Shown here piece after piece: positions 28,788-36,211 of a DNA stretch of 64,000 nt. The stretch's first letter is position 1; every line of letters starts with the position of its first letter. Source of the DNA: Herbaspirillum rhizosphaerae (GTDB lineage: Bacteria > Pseudomonadota > Gammaproteobacteria > Burkholderiales > Burkholderiaceae_D); assembly GCF_001189965.1 (NCBI RefSeq), contig NZ_LFLU01000002.1, forward strand, positions 434,001 through 498,000, read 5' to 3'. The position numbers and the translations under genes are program-made. The notes under the pieces were generated by a model. That model saw nothing but the letters and a program-made list of their open reading frames with translations, ran no database searches and was not told the DNA's origin.

Positions 28788-29657
28788 CTAGCTTGCTGCG
28801 CGCATGCTGCGCAGCGTCTCGGCAAAGAAATCCTGCACCTTGCCGACGCAGGCCATGCCGTTGTGCGGCACATTGTCGACCACATCGAGCCTGACCTTCA
28901 CGCCGGCGGCTTCAAACGATTTGCGCAGGCTCTCCAGGCGTTCGGGACGGTTTTTGCCGGCATCGTTGGCGCCGGGCATGAAAAACTTGCCGCCTTCCTT
29001 GTGCGTGATTTCCCAGGTTTCGATATCGGCCTTGCCGACGATCATGTGCACCGGCAATGTCTTCAGCGCCTCCAGGTTGAGCGGCTTGCCGAAGCGTGTC
29101 GCAAAGTCGCGCACGCCGACCCACCAGTCCTGGTTGAAGTCGAGCAGCGTGACCGAACCCGGCGCGCCGACCGACAGCGCCCACAGGCGTTCCGGATGCA
29201 GGTAGCCGAAACGGTTGACGAACTGGCCGCCGCCGGAATAGCCGAACAGGGCGAACCTGGAAAAATCGCAGCCGAACTTGGTCGCCACTTCATCGACCAT
29301 ATCCAGCAGGACTTCGTCGTAATGGATGTCGCCTTCGCGCAATTGCTTGAAGCCGTCGCGGTTGCCGTCGCCTTTCGGGCCGGCAGGGAACAGCGGGCAC
29401 AGCACGATGCAGTCGTTCCACTTGGCGAATTCAGCAAAGGCATCGCGGTATTCGGTGAAGGCGCGGCCGGTGCCGTGCATGACGACGACCAGTTGCATCG
29501 GGCGCGCACCGGCGCTGCCGATATGCGGTGGTACATACGTGCAATAGGAGAAGCGCGGATCGCTGCGCGAGGCGTAGATGGTGCTGTTGCCCAGATCGTA
29601 AATGGCGCGCGCGCGCAGGTCGAATTCAGCGGCAATGGCGGCGGATGTGTCAGACAT
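28788..29657 (-). CDS. Alpha/beta hydrolase (LpqC / PHB-depolymerase-like esterase)
   Basis: A 289-residue serine hydrolase without signal peptide. The oxyanion motif HGTG is at 61-64. The nucleophile elbow GYSGGG places Ser141, and plausible triad partners are Asp211 (GKADIE) and His265 (DNVPHNG). The fold and spacing recall esterases of the LpqC/feruloyl esterase/PHB depolymerase group, here apparently cytoplasmic. It is the first gene of the importer operon and lies opposite the LysR gene at 29952, suggesting that the imported compound carries an ester or amide bond. Substrate unknown. Confidence 0.88.
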   Translation of the reverse strand: MSDTSAAIAAEFDLRARAIYDLGNSTIYASRSDPRFSYCTYVPPHIGSAGARPMQLVVVMHGTGRAFTEYRDAFAEFAKWNDCIVLCPLFPAGPKGDGNRDGFKQLREGDIHYDEVLLDMVDEVATKFGCDFSRFALFGYSGGGQFVNRFGYLHPERLWALSVGAPGSVTLLDFNQDWWVGVRDFATRFGKPLNLEALKTLPVHMIVGKADIETWEITHKEGGKFFMPGANDAGKNRPERLESLRKSFEAAGVKVRLDVVDNVPHNGMACVGKVQDFFAETLRSMRAAS

Positions 29658-29951
29658 GGGAAATCCTTGGTGAATGCAGATGAGGGGAAGGCTGCCCGGC
29701 TATTCCGGCTTTCGTGCATGCTGCATCGCCGGTGCATTCGGCCGGCATGCAAAGAGTTGGAAGGGACAGCATCGAAGTCGTCATGGCCTGGTCTGGGGCT
29801 GTTTGCCGGTAGGTGCTTCAGTTATGTTTCGATTATGTGACAAACAAAACAAAATAAAAATGTAAAAATAATTTAGTATTAATAAATATTTTCTTTATTA
29901 TTGCGGCGTAGGCAGTTCTTCCTGAAGGCCCTTGCGCACCGGCATTTATCC
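29658..29951. promoter_or_regulatory. Divergent control region between hydrolase/importer operon and LysR gene
   Basis: A 294-bp spacer. The LysR-proximal 80 bases (about 29830-29905) are very AT-rich, with runs of A and T, in an otherwise GC-rich neighbourhood. This suits divergent promoters and LysR binding, though I could not single out one T-N11-A box with confidence. Confidence 0.5.
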
Positions 29952-30869
29952 ATGAGCACCATACGTTTTCTTCGCACCTTCGTTGCTGCCGCCCACGGCG
30001 GATCTTTCGCCGCCGCGGCCGATCAGGTCTCGCTGACGCAGGCCGCCGTCGGCCAGCAGATGCGCGCGCTGGAGGCGGAGCTGAAGACCACCCTGTTCGA
30101 CAAGACCGGGCGCAGCATGGTGCTGGCGCCGGCCGGACATTTGCTGCTGCCGCGTGCGGTGGACCTGCTGGCGCAATACGAAGCCCTGCGCCGCGACCTG
30201 CAGAACCAGGAGCCGATCGCCGGCAATCTCAAGCTGGGTTCGCTGATTACCGGCATGGGTTTGCTGTCGACGACGCTGGCTGAACTCAAATTCCTGCACC
30301 CCAGCCTGGAAGTCGAGCTGCGCGTGCAGGATCAGTCCAAACTGATGGAAGACGTCATCAGCGGCGAGCTCGATGCGGCGCTGGTGGTGGAGCGGCAGTG
30401 GCCCGACAAGCCCGGCTTGCTATGGACGCAATGCTATGTCGAGACGCTCACCGTGATTGCCAATTCCAGCATCGCCAGCGCCGACTCGACGATCAGCAGC
30501 CTGTTTGCCGGCTATCCCTTCATCCGTTTCGACCGCCGCACGCCGACCGGCGCGCATATCGACAAGATCATGCGCGGCATGCATCTGGTGCCGCAGGATT
30601 TTCTGGAGCTGAACTCGATCTTGTCCATCGTCGAACTGGTGCGCAAGAATGTCGGCTTCACCATGGTGCCGCTGCTGAAGAACTTCGACTGGGAAAGCGA
30701 TCCCAGCCTGTGCGTGCTGCATCTGCCGGGGCGGCCGGTGGCGCGCCGGCTAGGTATCCTGGAAAGCGGCCGGCGCAGTCACATTACCAGCGTGGTGCGG
30801 GAAGAATTGCTGGAGCAGTTGCAGCGCATGCGGCCCGGCGGCCGTTTGCCGGGCGGCGTGTCGCCCTAG
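29952..30869 (+). CDS. LysR family transcriptional regulator
   Basis: A 305-residue LysR-type regulator. The ATG at 29952 (MSTIRFLRTFVAAA) gives the canonical N-terminus; a 17-residue upstream extension is not family-like. The helix-turn-helix lies at about 15-50 (GGSFAAAADQVSLTQAAVGQQ), and the effector domain at about 85-290. It is divergent from the hydrolase/importer operon, so it is the probable regulator of that cluster. It is distinct in sequence from the LysR at 682-1593, consistent with a different inducer. Confidence 0.93.
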   Translation: MSTIRFLRTFVAAAHGGSFAAAADQVSLTQAAVGQQMRALEAELKTTLFDKTGRSMVLAPAGHLLLPRAVDLLAQYEALRRDLQNQEPIAGNLKLGSLITGMGLLSTTLAELKFLHPSLEVELRVQDQSKLMEDVISGELDAALVVERQWPDKPGLLWTQCYVETLTVIANSSIASADSTISSLFAGYPFIRFDRRTPTGAHIDKIMRGMHLVPQDFLELNSILSIVELVRKNVGFTMVPLLKNFDWESDPSLCVLHLPGRPVARRLGILESGRRSHITSVVREELLEQLQRMRPGGRLPGGVSP

Positions 30870-30888
30870 GACGCGCGCCGGACTTTGC

Positions 30889-31299
30889 TTAAACGATCCG
30901 CAGCGACATGCCCGATTTGGCCGGCGGCAGCGATGCTTCGAATCCATAGCGTTTGTAAAACTCCGGCGTGCCGTGGTCGGCCATCAGGCTGATGTAGGCC
31001 GTGGGCAGCGCGGTGGTGTGGATGTATTGCATGAGGCGCTGCATGATCAGATGGCCGAGTCCCTTTTTCTGATGCGCGGGGATGACGGCAATATCGACGA
31101 TTTCAAAGAAGCAGCCGCCGTCGCCGATGACGCGCCCGATACCCACGGGTGTGGTGTCGGCATACACCACCACGCTGAACAAGCCGTGCTTCAGGCCGAT
31201 GGTGGCGGCTTCGGGAGACTTGCGGCTCAGGCCGGCGGCCAGGCGGATATTGATGTAGTCGCTGACCGAAGGGACTTCGTCTTTGAGCTGGTAATACAT
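30889..31299 (-). CDS. GNAT family N-acetyltransferase
   Basis: A 136-residue GCN5-related acetyltransferase. The acetyl-CoA binding motif A is visible as IPAHQKKGLGHLIMQRLM near 80-98, matching the Q/RxxGxG/A rule (QKKGLG). The C-terminal YKRYGFEAS segment is the common motif B end. A single compact domain is present. It is convergent with the LysR gene and 37 bp ahead of the next minus-strand gene's stop region, so it may share a transcript with nothing or with the diguanylate cyclase gene upstream. The acceptor substrate is unknown. Confidence 0.9.
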   Translation of the reverse strand: MYYQLKDEVPSVSDYINIRLAAGLSRKSPEAATIGLKHGLFSVVVYADTTPVGIGRVIGDGGCFFEIVDIAVIPAHQKKGLGHLIMQRLMQYIHTTALPTAYISLMADHGTPEFYKRYGFEASLPPAKSGMSLRIV

Positions 31300-31335
31300 G
31301 TTGTCTGTCGCGATGAAAATCCGTGTTGAAGGTCG

Positions 31336-32901
31336 TCAGGCCTGATCGATTGCCGGCGCCGCCTGGTTGAATTTGATGCGGTCGCGTCCCGAAGCTTTGG
31401 CGCTGTAGAGAGCGGCATCGGCCGCGCTGACGAAGCTGGCGGCGGAATCTTTTTCGGTGATGGCGGTGAGCACATCGATACCGGCGCTGACGGTGACGAT
31501 GCCGGCGGTGTTGCCGGCGTGTTCGATTTTCAGCGCGTGCAGGGCTTTGCGGATCGATTCGGCGACGACCAGTGCGCCGTCGAGGTTGGTGTCGGGCAGC
31601 AGCACGGCGAATTCTTCGCCGCCGTAGCGTGCGGCCAGATCGTTGCTGCGCTTCTCGCTGGCTTTGATGACGGCGGCGACTTGCCGCAGGCATTCGTCGC
31701 CGGCGACGTGGCCGTAGAGATCGTTGAATTTCTTGAAGTAATCGACGTCGATCAGAATCACCGCCAGCGGCGAGGCCGACTGTTTGGCGTGCGACAGCGC
31801 GTGGTCGATGGCCTGGTCGAACTTGCGGCGATTCGCCAGGCCGGTCAGGCCGTCCTGCTGCGCCAGTTTTTCCAGGGTGGCGTTCAGGGCTTGCAGCGCG
31901 TCGCGCGCATTTCTGGCTTCTTGCTCCGCGTGGATGCGCATGTTGATCTGCCTGACCAGGCGCATGCCGAGCAGGGTGATGATGCCGACGATCACCAGCG
32001 CAATCACTGCTCTGACGATGGCCAGCCGGTGCCAGCTCGCCAGAATCTCCGCCTTCGACAAGGCGGTGGTGATGAAGATCGGATAGTAGGTCAGTTGCCG
32101 GTAGCCGTTGAGGCGTTCGACGCCGTCCTGGGTCGAGCGGATCATCGCAGAGCCGTGGCCGTTGCCGCGCTTGTACAGGGCATACAGCGGACCTTTCGAC
32201 AAATTCTTGCCGAGCGAATCCGCCAGCAGCGGCCGGCGCGCGATCTGCACGCCGTTGCCCAGAATCAGGGCGATGGCGCCGTCTTCACCGATGTCGAAGG
32301 TCTGGTAGAAGTCGATGAAGTATTTGATGCTGATGGTGGCGACGACGGCGCCGGCAAACTGGCCGTCGGCGCTGTCCAGGCGGCGCGACAGCGGGATCAC
32401 CCAATCGCCGGAAGAGCGCGCCTGGAACGGAACGCCGATGTGAGGCCCGGGGTTGCTGTTGGTCTTGTGAAAGATGAAGTATTCGCGGTCTGCGCTGGAG
32501 CTGTATTCGTCCTTGTTCGGCAGCGAGTTGACGATGCGTACGCCGTCTTTGTTGAAAATGGCGAGTCCCTGCAGCTGCGGCAATTCCTTGACGCGCAACA
32601 GCAGCAGCTTGTGCAGCCGGTCCAGCGCTGCCGGAGCCGTGCCGTCGACGAGGAGGCGCTCGGCCAGGCCAAGCAGGGCCGTGTCGGCGGCCTTGAAGGT
32701 GTCGTCGGCATGCCGGGCCAGCGAGCGCGACATGTTCTCGGAGGTGATCTCCGATTCATGGAGCTGGTCGGCGCGTTCTTCCCAGATGGTCCAGCCGATC
32801 ACGCCGATGATGCAAATGCACACCAGGATCAGGAAGCTGATTGCGGTAGAGGCGACCGATGAGTTTGTTGCCGGGGTCAGAACGGTTGGTTTGGGACGCA
32901 T
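31336..32901 (-). CDS. Membrane-bound diguanylate cyclase (Cache-type sensor plus GGDEF)
   Basis: A 521-residue c-di-GMP synthase. Helix 1 (about 18-38) and helix 2 (about 288-310) bracket a periplasmic sensor of about 245 residues with features of a double Cache domain (a DREYFIFHK region and later IPLSRRL). A short coiled segment (about 312-345) leads into the GGDEF domain. The active-site motif is GGEEF near 427, and RSND five residues before it is a canonical RxxD inhibitory site for product feedback. The C-terminal extension after the domain is short. Signal unknown. It could tune motility together with the chemoreceptors nearby. Confidence 0.94.
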   Translation of the reverse strand: MRPKPTVLTPATNSSVASTAISFLILVCICIIGVIGWTIWEERADQLHESEITSENMSRSLARHADDTFKAADTALLGLAERLLVDGTAPAALDRLHKLLLLRVKELPQLQGLAIFNKDGVRIVNSLPNKDEYSSSADREYFIFHKTNSNPGPHIGVPFQARSSGDWVIPLSRRLDSADGQFAGAVVATISIKYFIDFYQTFDIGEDGAIALILGNGVQIARRPLLADSLGKNLSKGPLYALYKRGNGHGSAMIRSTQDGVERLNGYRQLTYYPIFITTALSKAEILASWHRLAIVRAVIALVIVGIITLLGMRLVRQINMRIHAEQEARNARDALQALNATLEKLAQQDGLTGLANRRKFDQAIDHALSHAKQSASPLAVILIDVDYFKKFNDLYGHVAGDECLRQVAAVIKASEKRSNDLAARYGGEEFAVLLPDTNLDGALVVAESIRKALHALKIEHAGNTAGIVTVSAGIDVLTAITEKDSAASFVSAADAALYSAKASGRDRIKFNQAAPAIDQA

Positions 32902-33162
32902 TGCCTGTACTCGGGAAAAGAGGTTGGGGCCGATCCATATGTCCGGCGCACTGTATTTATTCTGTTGCCTGCCTTTATTGTGACTCTATCATGCCGACCT
33001 ACCAGGGCGAACGGTGAAAATGAGCGGTAAATCCCTTGCTCGGCGGCAGATACATCGATGTGTGACGGCAACACCTGTGACAATTTGCCACATTCGCTTT
33101 GCGGCCTGAAGTGCATATACTTCAGGTTCAGTTCAATTTTCGGACATTTTTGCCTACCGCCC

Positions 33163-33372
33163 ATGCTGCACAATCCGCCCCAAAAACAGCGCCCCTCATT
33201 CAGCTTGTCGAATCTGCAGGTGATATTGCTCTTGCTGGTTGCAGGCGTTTGTCTGGTTTCGGCAACCTGGGTATTTGCCGTGGATATCGGGCGCGTCCCG
33301 GTTTCGCTGTGGGATATCTGCACCAGTGCGTTGTCGTCGGTAACGACGACGGAGAGCGTACCGGCGAAATAG
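33163..33372 (+). CDS. Possible small single-helix membrane protein
   Basis: A 69-residue reading frame starting at ATG 33163. Its central segment (SNLQVILLLLVAGVCLVSA, about 16-34) is a convincing single membrane helix, followed by a short polar tail. There is no clear ribosome binding site, and the frame remains open upstream to 33058. In its favour, it lies in an otherwise empty 800-bp gap and is followed by a textbook terminator at 33464. I do not recognise a family. It may be a real small gene or chance. Confidence 0.35.
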   Translation: MLHNPPQKQRPSFSLSNLQVILLLLVAGVCLVSATWVFAVDIGRVPVSLWDICTSALSSVTTTESVPAK

Positions 33373-33721
33373 CAAAGGATTTGTTCTGCCTGGTTTGCCT
33401 TGCGCCATGCAGTGTGTTGGCGCCTCATGATTGACTCCCCCCCACGACATATTCTGTCGTTTCAAGCCCGCCTTTCAGGCGGGCTTTTTTATCCCCGCTC
33501 GCCTTGCCGTTCAGCATCTTTTGCAGGGTTTTTCTCTTGGTGCGTGCCTGCAGGAAACCCTTTTGCAGACTGGGATACGCAGCATCTTGTGCGTAAAAGC
33601 CATGTCACTTTAACTACTCAGGAAAACCCCGATATTCGCGTTCATCGATTTGGCAGAAGATTCGTTCACCCACTAGTCGTACCCATAGAACTACCTCACA
33701 CAACCCCACAGGGAGAACAAC
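33373..33721 (+). other. 349-bp gap with terminator and chemoreceptor leader
   Basis: The gap contains the terminator at 33464-33490 and then about 230 bp leading to the second chemoreceptor. A weak sigma-28-like pairing was noticed (TTTA at 33609 and CCCGATAT at 33628) but matches the consensus poorly. A GGGAGAAC ribosome binding site precedes the ATG at 33722. Confidence 0.5.
33464..33490 (+). terminator. Rho-independent terminator
   Basis: AAGCCCGCC and GGCGGGCTT with a short TTTCA loop form a GC-rich stem followed by TTTTTT. It is a classic intrinsic terminator on the plus strand, downstream of the possible small membrane protein gene. Confidence 0.85.
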
Positions 33722-35422
33722 ATGAAGAACTGGAAAATCGGCTTACGCCTGAGTCTTGGTTTCGGCGCCATCCTGGCCTTGCTCGTCGCAGGCGCGGGCT
33801 TTGGTCTGAGCCAGGTGTCGAAACTGAACGATCGTGTGGAATTTCTGACTTCGGTCGATGAAGGCAAGTTGCTGGCGTTGAGCAAGGTGCAGTTTGCCGT
33901 CGGCCTGCGCGCCATTGCAGCACGCAACCTGGTGCTGGTTTCCGATCCGGCAGCACAAAAAGGCGACATCGAACTGGTCACCAAGGCGCAGAAAGATATC
34001 GATCAGGGCCTGCAAGAGTTGAACGTGCTGATGAAGAATACTGCCGACTCCAGTGACCAGGAGCGCAGCATGCTGGCGCAACTGAGCGCGCTGGAAGCGA
34101 AATACCTGCCGATCGCCACCAAGATCGGCAACCTGGCGACCACGCAGCAGACTGACGCGGCCAAAGCGGCGCTGATTGCAGATTGCATGCCGCTGCTCAA
34201 GCAGGTCATCGCTCACATCGCCGAATTCAACGACATGATGCGCGCCAACAGCAAAGCCAATCTGGCCAGCGCACAGGCTGCGTACGAAGTCTCCAAGTGG
34301 ACCATGTTCGCCATCACCGTGATCTCGCTGGTGCTCGGCTCGATGATCGCCTGGATGCTGACCCGCTCGATCTCCCGTCCGCTGAAAGAAGCTGTTGCCA
34401 TCGCTCAAAACGTGAGTGCCGGCGACCTGACCAGCGACATCAAGGTGCAAAGCAAGGATGAGCTCGGTCAACTGATGCTGGCGCTGAAAGACATGAACGG
34501 CAATCTGTTGCGCATCGTCGGCGATGTCCGCCACGGCACCGACACCATTGCCGCCGCATCGACTGAAATCGCCTCGGGCAATCTGGACTTGTCGTCCCGT
34601 ACCGAACAACAAGCCGGCTCGCTGCAAGAAACCGCTTCGGCGATGGAAGAACTGACCGCCACCGTCAAGCAAAACGCCGAGAACGCCAAGCAGGCGAATC
34701 AGTTGGCCGAAACCGCATCGAACATCGCCATCAAGGGCGGCTCGGTCGTGTCCCGTGTGGTCGACACCATGGCCTCGATCAACGAGTCGTCGAAGAAAGT
34801 GGTGGACATCATCGGCGTGATCGACGGCATCGCTTTCCAGACCAACATCCTGGCATTGAACGCCGCTGTCGAAGCAGCACGTGCCGGTGAACAAGGCCGC
34901 GGTTTTGCGGTGGTGGCTTCCGAAGTACGCAGCCTGGCGCAACGTTCGGCTTCGGCTGCCAAGGAAATCAAGGAGCTGATCGGCAATTCGGTTGAAAAGG
35001 TGGATGCAGGCACCGCACTGGTGGATGAAGCAGGTTCGACCATGGGCGAGATCCTGGAAAGCGTCAAGCGCGTCACCGGCATCATGGGCGAAATCAGCTC
35101 GGCCAGCGACGAACAGACCCGCGGCATCGAACAGATCAACCTTGCGATCGCACAAATGGATCAGGTCACGCAGCAAAACGCCGCACTGGTCGAAGAAGCC
35201 GCCGCTGCTGCCGCATCGATGCAGCAACAAGCCGGCAACCTGGCTGACGTGGTCGCCGTCTTCAAGCTGGATGAGCAACATCAGCACGCTGTCGAAACCA
35301 ACGTCGTCAATGCCGTGAGCCCGGTGCGTGTGAGCAAGGCATCGACCGCCCAGGTACATCGTCTGCCGAAGCCGGTTAGCGCTCCGGCACTGGAAATGGA
35401 AGAGTTCAGTTATGCAGCCTGA
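33722..35422 (+). CDS. Methyl-accepting chemotaxis protein without tether pentapeptide
   Basis: A 566-residue chemoreceptor. Helix 1 lies at about 10-30, a four-helix-bundle type periplasmic domain at about 31-190 (KLNDRVEFLTSVDEG onward), helix 2 at about 192-212, HAMP at about 213-265 and the signalling hairpin at about 280-520, with the conserved tip [20 protein letters not shown]. The protein ends MEMEEFSYAA, so it lacks the xWxxF CheR/CheB tether seen in the other two receptors of this window. It is monocistronic, between two intrinsic terminators. Ligand unknown. Confidence 0.95.
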   Translation: MKNWKIGLRLSLGFGAILALLVAGAGFGLSQVSKLNDRVEFLTSVDEGKLLALSKVQFAVGLRAIAARNLVLVSDPAAQKGDIELVTKAQKDIDQGLQELNVLMKNTADSSDQERSMLAQLSALEAKYLPIATKIGNLATTQQTDAAKAALIADCMPLLKQVIAHIAEFNDMMRANSKANLASAQAAYEVSKWTMFAITVISLVLGSMIAWMLTRSISRPLKEAVAIAQNVSAGDLTSDIKVQSKDELGQLMLALKDMNGNLLRIVGDVRHGTDTIAAASTEIASGNLDLSSRTEQQAGSLQETASAMEELTATVKQNAENAKQANQLAETASNIAIKGGSVVSRVVDTMASINESSKKVVDIIGVIDGIAFQTNILALNAAVEAARAGEQGRGFAVVASEVRSLAQRSASAAKEIKELIGNSVEKVDAGTALVDEAGSTMGEILESVKRVTGIMGEISSASDEQTRGIEQINLAIAQMDQVTQQNAALVEEAAAAAASMQQQAGNLADVVAVFKLDEQHQHAVETNVVNAVSPVRVSKASTAQVHRLPKPVSAPALEMEEFSYAA

Positions 35423-35543
35423 TCCGACCCGATCAGAAACATCAACGAATTTGTTGTGGGGGTAGTGAGTAGTGGGGGTGAGGGGATGAGACGCAGTGTG
35501 CGCCAGCAAGGTCTCATCAGTTAATGCGAATGCATTGACGTAC

Positions 35544-35576
35544 AGGCGGTTCACAGTAATGTGAATCGCCTTTTTT
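35544..35576 (+). terminator. Rho-independent terminator after the second chemoreceptor
   Basis: AGGCGGTTCACA and TGTGAATCGCCT pair (one mismatch region) around GTAA and are followed by a run of T. It lies 120 bp after the chemoreceptor stop and before the convergent AsnC gene. Confidence 0.8.
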
Positions 35577-35602
35577 GATTGCGGTTCGCCAGGCGCCGGC
35601 GG

Positions 35603-36079
35603 CTAGCGCGCCAGCGATCCGGCGATGGGCAGCGCCGTCTTGTATTTGACCTGCTTGAGCGCGAAGCTGGAGCGGATGTTCTTGATGCCGGGGATTTTGG
35701 TCAGGTGGTCGAGGATGAAATGTTCCAGCGCCTGCAGGTCGGCGACGACGATGCGCAACAGATAATCTTCATCGCCGGTCATCAGATAGACCTCCATGAC
35801 TTCATCGAAGGCGCTGACGGCGGCTTCGAAATTCGCGAGTGCGAGCGACTCCTGTTTTTCCAGGCTGACCTTGACGAAGACGTTGACCTTCAGCCCCAGC
35901 AGATGCGGATTGCCGAGCGCCACGTAGCGCGAGATGATGCCTTCGTTTTCCAGCCGCTTGACGCGCGCCAGCGTCGGCGACGGCGACAGGTTAATCTTGG
36001 AGGCGAGCTCCAGGTTGCTGAGGGCGCTGTTTTCCTGAAGGATGCTCAGGATGCGTAAATCGATGGCGTCGAGTTCCAT
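35603..36079 (-). CDS. Lrp/AsnC family transcriptional regulator, divergent from the E1 gene
   Basis: A 158-residue Lrp/AsnC protein with the family start MELDAIDLRILSILQENSA, a winged helix-turn-helix at about 18-40 (LSNLELASKINLSPSPTLARVKRLE) and the RAM domain at about 65-145 including LMTGDEDYLLRIV. It is transcribed away from the 2-oxoacid dehydrogenase E1 gene at 36212 with a 132-bp, AT-rich shared region that carries a palindrome. In Pseudomonas putida the Lrp-like MdeR is likewise divergent from an operon with the E1-like mdeB, so an amino-acid-responsive activator of the E1 gene is a good hypothesis. Confidence 0.93.
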   Translation of the reverse strand: MELDAIDLRILSILQENSALSNLELASKINLSPSPTLARVKRLENEGIISRYVALGNPHLLGLKVNVFVKVSLEKQESLALANFEAAVSAFDEVMEVYLMTGDEDYLLRIVVADLQALEHFILDHLTKIPGIKNIRSSFALKQVKYKTALPIAGSLAR

Positions 36080-36116
36080 GTGTGAAATTTATTTCCGTTA
36101 ATTATTTATTGGCGGC

Positions 36117-36132
36117 ATATTCTGCTGAATAT
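36117..36132. promoter_or_regulatory. Palindrome, candidate Lrp/AsnC operator
   Basis: ATATTC (36117-36122) and GAATAT (36127-36132) are perfect complements around TGCT, in the AT-rich divergent region between the AsnC gene and the E1 gene. Size and base composition suit an Lrp/AsnC dimer site. Confidence 0.5.
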
Positions 36133-36211
36133 TGTACGTCAAGCCATTCATTTCAGTGACTCATTCTGCTTTATCCGGCGTACATTGGTCGGATTGATAA
36201 GGAGACAGAAC

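Noticed and set aside
33609..33635. Sigma-28-like promoter before the second chemoreceptor
   Set aside because: TTTA and CCCGATAT match the TAAA-N15-GCCGATAA consensus too weakly, and no similar site was found before the other two receptors except a partial GCCGTTAA near 22030.
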